Source of the DNA: JAVKLU01 sp031538895
Lineage (GTDB): Bacteria; Pseudomonadota; Gammaproteobacteria; Burkholderiales; Burkholderiaceae
Reading direction: 5' to 3'
Length of the DNA: 8,545 nt
NCBI GenBank assembly: GCA_031538895.1
Contig: JAVKLU010000025.1
Coordinates: 1 to 8,545 of the forward strand
How positions within the stretch are numbered: the stretch's first letter is position 1; each line of letters opens with the position of its first letter. Below are positions 1 through 6,534 of the stretch, piece by piece. The translations under genes were made by a program, and so were the position numbers. Below the pieces are notes generated by a model. That model was not told the DNA's origin. It ran no database searches and worked only from the letters and a program-made list of their open reading frames with translations.

Positions 1-811
1 GATGCAGTTTTTTCGCGTGTGCGATCACTTCTGGCGCCGCTTCAACATAGTTATAAGTCACGCGTTTATTGAGATCAGCGGCCAAAATTCCCGAATTAAA
101 AACACCGCCCAAAATAATCCCAAGGCCTTTTGATGCGCATTGATCCATAAAAGCTAAACTGCGTTGTTCCAACAGGCTATAGCGTCCTGCCAACATGCTG
201 CAATCTAAATCAATATGTTCTTGGGCGGCCGAAATCACCGAAAATTCGTTAACACCCAGACCAATCGCACCGATCAGTTTTTCACGCTTTAATTGCTCAA
301 GCTCACGAAAACCACTAGACACCAGTTGCGACCAATAGTGGGCATTTTTATCGCCATGAGTCACCTCCCCAATATCATGCACAAAAACGATATCCAAATA
401 ATCCATGCCCAAGCGTTGCAAGCTCGCCTCTACTGAACGGCGCAAACCACTGGCGCTATAGTCATAAATTGAAGCAAAAGGTGGTGGATTTTGCCAAGCA
501 CCTCCAGGTTGAAATTCGGTTTTACCTACCTGTGATAGCGGGGCAAGCAAACGCCCCACTTTAGTACTGATCACGTAATCAGCACGCGCATGATTGTGCA
601 AAGCCAAACCCATGCGACGTTCAGCCAAACCATAGCCGTAAAAAGGGGCGGTATCAAAATACCGAATTCCAGCATCCCACGCCGCATCAATCGTCGCAAA
701 AGCGTCTTGGTCAGAAACCGCATGAGACAAATTACCTAAAGGTGCAGAACCCAAACCAAAGAGACTCAGCATTTTTTTGGTCGATTTAATCGGTCGTGTG
801 GGTAGGATCAT
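1..811 (-). CDS. Aldo/keto reductase, D-threo-aldose (L-fucose/L-galactose) 1-dehydrogenase type; C-terminus beyond window
   Basis: Probably oxidises the free aldose (L-fucose, L-galactose or D-arabinose) at C1 to the lactone with NAD(P)+ in the cytoplasm. About 270 codons are visible and the frame runs off the window edge at base 1, so some 40-60 C-terminal residues should be missing. The barrel entry GLGSAPLGNL (19-28) is followed by the four expected catalytic residues: Asp53 and Tyr58 in DTAPFYGYG, Lys84 in STKVGR and His145 in FVHDIG. The family name comes from similarity to the aldose dehydrogenase branch of AKRs; the exact sugar is inferred from the neighbouring lactonase, dehydratase and SDR. 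The ATG at 811 gives the usual short N-terminus, but no good Shine-Dalgarno precedes it. A GTG further upstream or Met14 (772) are alternatives. It is the last visible gene, separated from the binding-protein gene by a structured 255-bp gap. Confidence 0.85.
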   Translation of the reverse strand, partial: MILPTRPIKSTKKMLSLFGLGSAPLGNLSHAVSDQDAFATIDAAWDAGIRYFDTAPFYGYGLAERRMGLALHNHARADYVISTKVGRLLAPLSQVGKTEFQPGGAWQNPPPFASIYDYSASGLRRSVEASLQRLGMDYLDIVFVHDIGEVTHGDKNAHYWSQLVSSGFRELEQLKREKLIGAIGLGVNEFSVISAAQEHIDLDCSMLAGRYSLLEQRSLAFMDQCASKGLGIILGGVFNSGILAADLNKRVTYNYVEAAPEVIAHAKKLH

Positions 812-945
812 ATTAAGTAAAAAGGTGACGCAAAAACACTGACTAAAAAACACGAAGGCGCTTTTTAATCAAGGCTTTACACGAGGGGGAAAGTAAAAAA
901 ATAGTCGGGTCTCTAAAAATCACTTAAACCCAAATTTACGCTATG

Positions 946-1006
946 TTTTCGCGCTGACCAAATCACTAAACCACCAAACCACCAAACCACACGATCAGCG
1001 CGAAAA
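946..1006 (-). repeat. 12-bp perfect inverted repeat with G/U-rich 37-nt loop between binding protein and aldo/keto reductase
   Basis: The arms TTTTCGCGCTGA (946-957) and TCAGCGCGAAAA (995-1006) are perfectly complementary over 12 bp. The 37-nt loop carries an 8-bp tandem unit, plus-strand AAACCACC, in 2.9 copies (968-991). In the minus-strand transcript the loop therefore reads as five GG pairs spaced by U and UUU, which could fold as a two-layer G-quadruplex. No U-run follows the stem, so it is not a normal intrinsic terminator. It lies about 60 nt after the binding-protein stop and could protect the 3' end of that message or act as a processing site. The rest of the 812-1066 gap shows no clear promoter, terminator or gene. 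Confidence 0.7.
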
Positions 1007-1066
1007 ATTGACACTAGACTTCACAAAAATTTACAGCATCCTAACCATCAGATTAGATAAAAACGA

Positions 1067-2008
1067 TCAGTCGTACAACACAGCCGCGATTTTTGGATCG
1101 GTCATGTTGGTTTTGTCATAGTAGTAAAAACCCGTATCGATGATTTTTGGTACTTTCTGTTTTTTCAAAGTTTTAACCGCAGCTTCAACAGTTTTGTAAC
1201 CGATACCTACTGGATTTTGTGTAATGGCACCAGCAATCGTTCCATCCATGATCAAGTCTTTTTGTGCTTTACCTGAATCAAAACCGATCACGACTAAGCT
1301 TTTACCGCTTTCTTTAACGCCTTTACCCGCACCAATTGCCGAACCTTCGTTCGTACCAAAAATACCTTTGAGGTTGGGATGTGCTTGTAATAAAGTTTTA
1401 GCAATCTCAGCTGATTTCAAATGATCGCCACCACCGTACTGAACATCGACTACTTTGATTTTTGGATACTTGCTGGCCATACGTTTTACGAAACCATCAC
1501 GGCGTCCAGTGCCAGTAGTGCTGACTTGATCGTGACCGATTACGGCCACTTCACCTGCGCCACCAATTTTTTCAGCCATTTTATCTGCAGCTAAAGCCGC
1601 AGCAGCAACGCTGTCTGTTTGTGCGGTCGATACCGGAATATTGCTATCAACACCCGAGTCAAAGGCAATAATTGGAATGCCAGCGGCGGCAGCTTTTTTC
1701 AACAAAGGAATAGCTGCTTTACTGTCCAGAGCAGCAAAACCAATTGCGCTTGGTTTTTTTGCCAAAGCAGCAGACAACATGTCCATTTGTTTATCAACCT
1801 GCTGTTCGGTTTCTGGGCCTTCAAACGTCACCTTCACGTTAAGATCTTTACCCGCCTTTTCAGCACCTTGCTTCACTGCTTGCCAAAACTGATGTTGGAA
1901 TCCTTTTGAAATCAGAGGAATGTAAATTTCTGCTGCAAAAGTTGTGCCAAGCAATCCCACAAGGCTCAAACCCAACACTAGCTTCAAACTCAATTGTTTC
2001 ATTTTCAT
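1067..2008 (-). CDS. Periplasmic sugar-binding protein of a CUT2 (ribose-type) ABC importer
   Basis: Binds the sugar in the periplasm and delivers it to the permease encoded just upstream. The 313-residue product starts with a classic Sec signal peptide (MKMKQLSLK, hydrophobic 9-20, cleavage near TTFAA, residues 22-26), followed by a type I RbsB-like fold. Visible ligand-site positions of this family are Phe37/Phe41 near the first strand, Asp117 (IAFDSG), Arg169 (TGRRDGF), Asn220 (GTNEG), Asp244 (GFDSG) and Gln264 (ITQNP). The ATG at 2008 is chosen because GGAG (2018-2015) lies 6 nt upstream; the ATG at 2014 abuts that site and an upstream GTG at 2035 lies before it. The gene is unusual in coming after the ATPase and permease genes and in being isolated by structured gaps on both sides, which suggests separate control of its level. 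The ligand cannot be read from the sequence; L-fucose or a related aldose is inferred from context. Confidence 0.93.
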   Translation of the reverse strand: MKMKQLSLKLVLGLSLVGLLGTTFAAEIYIPLISKGFQHQFWQAVKQGAEKAGKDLNVKVTFEGPETEQQVDKQMDMLSAALAKKPSAIGFAALDSKAAIPLLKKAAAAGIPIIAFDSGVDSNIPVSTAQTDSVAAAALAADKMAEKIGGAGEVAVIGHDQVSTTGTGRRDGFVKRMASKYPKIKVVDVQYGGGDHLKSAEIAKTLLQAHPNLKGIFGTNEGSAIGAGKGVKESGKSLVVIGFDSGKAQKDLIMDGTIAGAITQNPVGIGYKTVEAAVKTLKKQKVPKIIDTGFYYYDKTNMTDPKIAAVLYD

Positions 2009-2038
2009 ATACATCTCCAGAAAAACTACACTCAAAAA

Positions 2039-2074
2039 GATTTTTTTGTTTTAAAAATTAAAACCAAAAAAATC
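2039..2074 (-). repeat. 36-bp A/T-rich near-perfect palindrome in the binding-protein leader
   Basis: On the plus strand GATTTTTTT (2039-2047) pairs with AAAAAAATC (2066-2074), a G-C pair follows with one bulged C, and TTTTAA (2049-2054) pairs with TTAAAA (2058-2063) around an AAA loop. This gives 16 base pairs and one bulge. It ends about 20 nt before the GGAG ribosome site of the binding-protein gene, so it lies in that gene's 5' leader. It may be a weak terminator/attenuator, an mRNA stability element or a DNA-level operator; the sequence alone does not decide. Being almost wholly A/T, some pairing is expected by chance in such DNA, but the continuous arm length is striking. Confidence 0.6.
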
Positions 2075-2122
2075 AACCTCAATTGAATAACACTAGATGA
2101 AGCTCTGTGTCATCAACCTCTT

Positions 2123-2195
2123 TTTAAAACCCGCATGAATCTCGTTACTGCAAGCAAGCTCAGTAAAAATCCAAATAATTCATGCGACTTTTAAA
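2123..2195 (-). repeat. Nested inverted repeat (18-bp outer, 6-bp inner) between permease and binding-protein genes
   Basis: The outer arms are 2123-2140 (TTTAAAACCCGCATGAAT) and 2178-2195 (ATTCATGCGACTTTTAAA). They are complementary at 16 of 18 positions with a central two-base mismatch, one of which becomes a G-U wobble in the minus-strand RNA. Inside, TTACTG (2145-2150) and CAGTAA (2161-2166) form a second perfect stem with a 10-nt loop. The result is a two-tier hairpin about 80 nt after the permease stop. The outer stem is A/T at its base and G/C-containing near its top, so it could work as a partial terminator or an RNase barrier separating the permease and binding-protein parts of the message. 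Confidence 0.65.
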
Positions 2196-2273
2196 CAGTA
2201 TCGCAATCACCGAAAATTTCATCACTTTCAACTTCGCGCGATTGCCCAATATTTCAAACTGCTATTTATTTTT

Positions 2274-3272
2274 TTATTTACGGCGACGCAGGATATCGGC
2301 GTATACCGCCAAAATAATAATCACGCCGGTCAAGACCATTTGCCACTCTTGTGCCACGGACATGATGCGTAAACCATTGATCAAAACACTCATGATGAAT
2401 GCTCCGATAATGGTACCTAAAATCGTCCCGACGCCGCCGCTTAACGACGTGCCACCAATCACCACTGCGGCAATTGCATCTAGCTCGTAACCCAGTCCCA
2501 AAGCCGGTTGCGCCGAATTTAAACGCGAAGCAATCAGCAGTCCCGCAACGCCGCAAATCGCGCCACTAAAAGCATAAATTGCAATTTTCCAACGATCCAC
2601 ATTCACGCCCGACAAGCGCACCGCTTCTTCATTACTACCCAGTGCAAAAGTGTAGCGACCCAAAATCGTCTTATTCAAAATCACCGCACAAAACACTGCG
2701 AGCAAAAACAAAATCAACACGCTATTAGGAATAGGAATACTCGGAATGACGCGGCCGATCAAAGAATCTAAAGAAAACCCATCAAACCCCTCAACATCAT
2801 TGAAATAAATCGGACGGGTTTCGGTGATGATTAAGGACAAGCCACGCAATAACATCATCAAACCCAAAGTTGCAATAAAAGGTGGAACGCGCATTTTTGT
2901 AATGACCATACCGGAAATCCAGCCCACAAATGCGCCCGTCAATATTCCTGCCGGAATCCCGATCCACATCGGCCATTCCAAATTGACCATAAAAACGCCG
3001 GACATCACTGCGCAAAAAGTCATTAACACGCCGACCGATAAATCAATCCCGCCGGTAATAATGACAAAGGTGCACGCAATCGCTAACACACCATTGACTG
3101 CGGTGGATTGAAAAATACCGATTAAATTATCCTGCGTCAAAAATGCATCAGGACGCAAAATTCCAAAAATCAAAATTAACACCAACAAACTGGCAAAGGC
3201 CAATATTTTTTGCCGCGCTTGCGCGCTGAATAACATTTTTTTTGCTTGCGATAAATTCATACGTATCGACAT
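2274..3272 (-). CDS. Permease subunit of a CUT2 (ribose-type) sugar ABC importer
   Basis: Forms the membrane channel of the importer, presumably as a homodimer fed by the binding protein and driven by the tandem ATPase. The 332-residue protein is RbsC-like with roughly eight to ten hydrophobic segments. Family landmarks are GGIDLSVG (74-81), RVPPFIATLG (128-137), the cytoplasmic ATPase-contacting loop LGRYTFALGSNEEAVRLSG (204-222) and IGGTSLSGGVG (272-282). It ends in the basic tail RRRK. The ATG at 3272 is chosen because GGAG (3281-3278) sits 5 nt upstream; an in-frame ATG at 3293 lies upstream of that site and is rejected. The 61-nt gap from the ATPase gene fits one operon. No oddity was seen; length and motifs are normal for the family, and no ligand preference can be inferred from it. 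Confidence 0.94.
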   Translation of the reverse strand: MSIRMNLSQAKKMLFSAQARQKILAFASLLVLILIFGILRPDAFLTQDNLIGIFQSTAVNGVLAIACTFVIITGGIDLSVGVLMTFCAVMSGVFMVNLEWPMWIGIPAGILTGAFVGWISGMVITKMRVPPFIATLGLMMLLRGLSLIITETRPIYFNDVEGFDGFSLDSLIGRVIPSIPIPNSVLILFLLAVFCAVILNKTILGRYTFALGSNEEAVRLSGVNVDRWKIAIYAFSGAICGVAGLLIASRLNSAQPALGLGYELDAIAAVVIGGTSLSGGVGTILGTIIGAFIMSVLINGLRIMSVAQEWQMVLTGVIIILAVYADILRRRK

Positions 3273-3333
3273 AAAAACTCCAATTAACTGCACAATAAAT
3301 AGGTGACAAACGTTTTAACTATCAAATACAGGT

Positions 3334-4839
3334 TTAATGCACTGTTGCGTTATCGCGTTGAACTGCTAATTTCATAATACTTTCTTGTGTCGCATCAGCG
3401 CCTGCGATTTCACCGGTCAAGCGCCCTTCGCACATAACCAAGATGCGATGACTCATGCGCAACACCTCGGGCAACTCTGATGAGATCATCACAATCGCCC
3501 GCCCTTGCGCGGCTAACTCATTGATCAATTTGTAAATTTCGCTTTTGGCTCCAATATCAATTCCACGTGTCGGCTCGTCAAAAAACAAAATATCGCAATC
3601 GCGCACTAACCATTTGGCGATCACAATTTTTTGCTGGTTACCGCCCGATAGCAGGCGCGTTGATTGTTCAATCGTGGGGGTTTTAATGCGCAGCTTTTGC
3701 ACCATTTGAAGGGCAATATTTTGAATTTTTTGACGACTCAGAAAAAAACCAACCCATAAAAAATCTTTCATATGCGCCAACACCACATTGGCTTGCACAT
3801 CCATTCCCAAGGCCAAACCAAAATGTTTTCGATCTTCGGACAAATACCCAATTCCCAATCGCACCGCATCGGCAGGTGAACGAATCACCACTTTTTTACC
3901 GTGAATAAAAATTTCGCCGCCATCAATTTTGTCGGCGCCAAATATGGCACGCGCAACTTCAGTACGACCCGCGCCCATCAGTCCGGCAAAACCGACAATC
4001 TCGCCTCTACGGATCCTAAAACTCACATCCCTAATAAATTTGCCACGACGTAAATTTTTGACTTCGAGAATCACATCTGCGCGATCGTTATCAGGAATAT
4101 TTTTCTCCGCGACTTCAAGTGTGCGTCCAACCATCATGCTGATGATTTTTTCCATCGGCTCAGATGCTTGAACGGTATCGATATAACAGCCATCGCGCAT
4201 CACCGTAACCCTATCAGCGATGCGTTCAATCTCATCCATTTTGTGCGAGATATACACAATTCCAACCCCCTCGGCTTTTAACTGGCGCAAGATGCGAAAT
4301 AAATCATCAATCTCTACATTATTCAGCGCCGCCGTTGGCTCGTCCATGATTAAGACGCGCGATTTACGCGCTAAAGACTTGGCAATTTCGACCATTTGTT
4401 GTTTGGCAACAGTCAGTTCACCAACCAAGATACGAGGGTCCAATCGTAAATTCATCCGATCAAAAATCGCTTGCGCATCGCGATTCAAAGTCTCGTTGTC
4501 AATAAAAACACCGTACTTTGTGGGTTCGTGACCGATATAAATATTTTGCGCTGCGCTTAAATGATTCATCAAATTTAATTCTTGATGAACAATGCCAATA
4601 CCCATGTTTTCAGCAATCCGCGGCGTTGCGATATCCACTTCGCGCCCTTCTAACAAAATTTGCCCGCTGTCTTTTTGATAGACCCCTGACAAAATTTTCA
4701 TTAATGTCGATTTACCTGCCCCGTTTTCGCCCATCAGAGCGTGAACTTCACCAGCCAATAAATCAAATTGACAATCCTGAAGCGCGCGCACTCCTGGAAA
4801 AGATTTATTGAGTTTTCGCACTGAAATAACCGCGACCAT
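3334..4839 (-). CDS. Tandem-domain sugar ABC importer ATPase, CUT2 (RbsA/MglA-like)
   Basis: Hydrolyses ATP on the cytoplasmic face to power sugar uptake. The 501-residue product has two fused nucleotide-binding domains. Domain 1 shows Walker A GENGAGKST (37-45), a signature-like LTVAKQQMVEIAK (142-154), Walker B IMDEP (164-168) and the switch His199. Domain 2 shows a degenerate Walker A GLMGAGRTE (286-294, Arg292 in place of Lys), an intact LSGGNQQ signature (397-403), Walker B FFDEP (419-423), and Ser/Glu in place of the switch His (ISSEL). This asymmetric pattern, with one functional composite site, is normal for CUT2 ATPases. The ATG at 4839 is chosen because GGAG lies 6 nt upstream; the in-frame GTG at 4851 would sit before that site. 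It follows the SDR gene after 69 nt that hold a weak terminator-like hairpin. Confidence 0.95.
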   Translation of the reverse strand: MVAVISVRKLNKSFPGVRALQDCQFDLLAGEVHALMGENGAGKSTLMKILSGVYQKDSGQILLEGREVDIATPRIAENMGIGIVHQELNLMNHLSAAQNIYIGHEPTKYGVFIDNETLNRDAQAIFDRMNLRLDPRILVGELTVAKQQMVEIAKSLARKSRVLIMDEPTAALNNVEIDDLFRILRQLKAEGVGIVYISHKMDEIERIADRVTVMRDGCYIDTVQASEPMEKIISMMVGRTLEVAEKNIPDNDRADVILEVKNLRRGKFIRDVSFRIRRGEIVGFAGLMGAGRTEVARAIFGADKIDGGEIFIHGKKVVIRSPADAVRLGIGYLSEDRKHFGLALGMDVQANVVLAHMKDFLWVGFFLSRQKIQNIALQMVQKLRIKTPTIEQSTRLLSGGNQQKIVIAKWLVRDCDILFFDEPTRGIDIGAKSEIYKLINELAAQGRAIVMISSELPEVLRMSHRILVMCEGRLTGEIAGADATQESIMKLAVQRDNATVH

Positions 4840-4881
4840 AGCCGACTCCACAAGTGGTAAAACGATGAAAAACGCTCTTAC

Positions 4882-4906
4882 AAAAAATAGATCGGTTCAG
4901 ACCATC
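4882..4906 (-). terminator. Weak intra-operon terminator/attenuator candidate between enzyme and transporter genes
   Basis: Just after the SDR stop codon, the minus-strand RNA reads GAUGGU-CUGA-ACC(G)AUC, a 6-bp stem with one bulged G and a four-base loop (4906-4890). It is followed by UA and a run of six U (4887-4882). The stem is short and bulged, so only partial termination would be expected. Its place between the sugar-acid enzyme genes and the ABC transporter genes would reduce transporter expression relative to the enzymes. No promoter is evident in the 69-nt gap. Confidence 0.4.
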
Positions 4907-4908
4907 CC

Positions 4909-5670
4909 TTAAATAGACCAACCGCCATCAATGATATGCACCGCGCCAGTCGTAAAACCCGATTCATCACTGCCCAAATACACCACCAAAGCAGCGATTT
5001 CGCTGGCTTTGGCCAGACGCCCTAAAGGTTGACGTGCGACAAATTCTGCTCTCACTTGTTCAATCGTTTTTCCCGCGCTGTGTGCTTGATTTTCAATTCG
5101 CGACTGCAATGAAGGCGACTCTACTGTTCCGGGACAAATCACATTACACCGTACCCCTTGGCTCACAAAATCAATCGCGACTGATTTGGTTAAACCGATC
5201 ACCGCCGCTTTGCTGGCCCCATACAAACTGCGATTGGGCGCGCCTTTCAAACTTGAGGCAACTGAAGCCATGTTAATAATCGACCCTGATTTTTTGGCGA
5301 TCATGCCAGGTAACCATGTTTGAATCGTACGCAACATCGATTTCACGTTTAAATCAAAACTAAAGTCCCAGGCCTTGTCATCGATTTCTAAAATCGTCCC
5401 ATGATGAACGTAGCCAGCACAATTGAACAAAATATCAAGCTCACCGATGAGCGCGTAGGCAGTCTTGATCGAGTGCTCATTCATCACATCCAAATAAAGT
5501 GTTTTTAAGTTCGGATGCTGTTCTGCCGCGAGCGCGGCAAGTGCCTCTTTATTCGCATCAGTTGCCCACACTGTTGCACCCGCTTCAGTCAAAGCCAGAG
5601 CACTTGCGCGACCGATTCCTTGTGCGGCAGCTGTCACAAGAGCCGTTTTTCCAGCAAGTCGTAAGCTCAT
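4909..5670 (-). CDS. SDR-family NAD-dependent dehydrogenase, likely 2-keto-3-deoxy-L-fuconate 4-dehydrogenase
   Basis: A 253-residue classical short-chain dehydrogenase, proposed to oxidise the 4-hydroxyl of 2-keto-3-deoxy-L-fuconate with NAD+. Visible are the cofactor loop TAAAQGIG (13-20), Asp38 at the end of the second strand (favours NAD over NADP), NCAG (83-86), and catalytic Asn108, Ser136, Tyr150 and Lys154. The block MASVASSLKG...YGASKAAVIGLTKS and CPGTVESPSLQSRI resemble human DHRS6/BDH2 and bacterial 2-keto-3-deoxy-fuconate dehydrogenases. Arg147, Arg191 and Arg213 line up with the arginines I recall as the carboxylate pocket of DHRS6, which supports an acid substrate over a free sugar. 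Oxidation of L-fucose itself, as assigned to Cj0485 of C. jejuni, is the alternative. The start has AAGGA about 6 nt upstream, overlapping the amidohydrolase stop (TAAGGA); the genes are only 8 nt apart, so translation is probably coupled. Confidence 0.9.
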   Translation of the reverse strand: MSLRLAGKTALVTAAAQGIGRASALALTEAGATVWATDANKEALAALAAEQHPNLKTLYLDVMNEHSIKTAYALIGELDILFNCAGYVHHGTILEIDDKAWDFSFDLNVKSMLRTIQTWLPGMIAKKSGSIINMASVASSLKGAPNRSLYGASKAAVIGLTKSVAIDFVSQGVRCNVICPGTVESPSLQSRIENQAHSAGKTIEQVRAEFVARQPLGRLAKASEIAALVVYLGSDESGFTTGAVHIIDGGWSI

Positions 5671-5678
5671 ATCTTTCC

Positions 5679-6506
5679 TTAAATATTGTAAAAACGTTCT
5701 GCGTTCGCCCCAAAAATATCAGGACTATCAGGCATCAAAGTTTGTGCCCCTAAAAACCAATCGCGATACGTGGTGCGCAGCGTTACTGGCGGCCAATCAG
5801 AACCCCACATCAAGCGCTTTGTGCCAAAGGCGTCATGTAAAACTTTGGCATACGGCACTAAGACTTCAAGCGGCGCGCCAGCTTCGGCTTCGGTAATCAT
5901 CCCTGAAAACTTGCACATCACTCCTGTTTCATTGGCGATCTGAGCCATGTCTCTGGCCCAGTCATCAATCTCGCGTTTTACGATCAAGGGTTTCATACCG
6001 TGATCGATTACCACACGCAAATTCGGTTTTCGTTGAAACAAACGCGCGAACGGTGCCAAATGAATGGGATAGCCCAAAGCGTCAAAAGTCAAACCCATTT
6101 CTTCAACTGCATCAAAAGCCCATTGAATATCGGGGCGATCCAACCACAGCGGATCAGTCTCATCTTGCACCATCGGGCGCACGCCGACAAATTTTGGATG
6201 TTGTGCAAAACATTCCAATTGTTTTCGTGAACTGGGCGATAAAAAATCGATCCAACCCACTACAGCTTTAATTTCAGGCACCGCATCAGCAATTCCTAAA
6301 ATGTATTCTGTTTCGGCCGTGGTATTGGCCGCTTGTACCAAGACCGCTTTGGTAATGCCTAAATCGCGCATATACGGCAAAGAATCAGCGGGCAAAAAAT
6401 CGCATTTTAATGCAGCAATTCCGGCACCCACTCCGGCAGAATCCATCCAAAAATAATCACCACGAGAAACACGCCAAAAATGTAAATGTGAATCAACCAA
6501 AGCCAT
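5679..6506 (-). CDS. Amidohydrolase family (COG3618) sugar lactonase, likely L-fuconolactonase
   Basis: Probably opens the sugar-1,5(1,4)-lactone made by the aldose dehydrogenase to the free aldonic acid in the cytoplasm. The 275-residue TIM barrel starts with DSHLHFW (His7, His9), the mark of the amidohydrolase-2 group. It continues with GVRP (108-111), VIDHG (166-170, His169), CKFSG (198-202) and MWGSDWP (233-239, Asp237), all in the order seen in L-fuconolactone and L-rhamnonolactone hydrolases and related 4-sulfomuconolactone and 2-pyrone-4,6-dicarboxylate lactonases. The ATG at 6506 is chosen because GAGG lies about 7-8 nt upstream and the protein then begins directly with the barrel strand; a longer reading would add an unrelated basic tail. 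It sits 28 nt after the dehydratase gene and 8 nt before the SDR gene. L-rhamnonolactone is the main alternative substrate. Confidence 0.9.
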   Translation of the reverse strand: MALVDSHLHFWRVSRGDYFWMDSAGVGAGIAALKCDFLPADSLPYMRDLGITKAVLVQAANTTAETEYILGIADAVPEIKAVVGWIDFLSPSSRKQLECFAQHPKFVGVRPMVQDETDPLWLDRPDIQWAFDAVEEMGLTFDALGYPIHLAPFARLFQRKPNLRVVIDHGMKPLIVKREIDDWARDMAQIANETGVMCKFSGMITEAEAGAPLEVLVPYAKVLHDAFGTKRLMWGSDWPPVTLRTTYRDWFLGAQTLMPDSPDIFGANAERFYNI

Positions 6507-6534
6507 GTTCAATCCTCGTTTTAATAAAGTACGG

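Noticed and set aside
1008..1036. Plus-strand TTGACA at 1008-1013 as the -35 of an antisense promoter
   Set aside because: The sequence about 17 bp downstream (TTACAG) is a poor -10 and no plus-strand gene follows.
1069..1085. Terminator at the binding-protein stop (ACGA-CTGA-TCGT then T5 on the minus strand)
   Set aside because: The stem is only 4 bp and overlaps the last codons; too weak to call.
2160..2222. 20-codon ORF on the minus strand between permease and binding protein (MKFSVIAILFKSRMNYLDFY)
   Set aside because: No good ribosome site and a length common by chance; it only overlaps the nested inverted repeat.
2182..2490. Plus-strand reading frame of about 100 codons opposite the permease end
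   Set aside because: It lies mostly antisense to a well-supported permease gene, lacks a ribosome site and has no family motifs.
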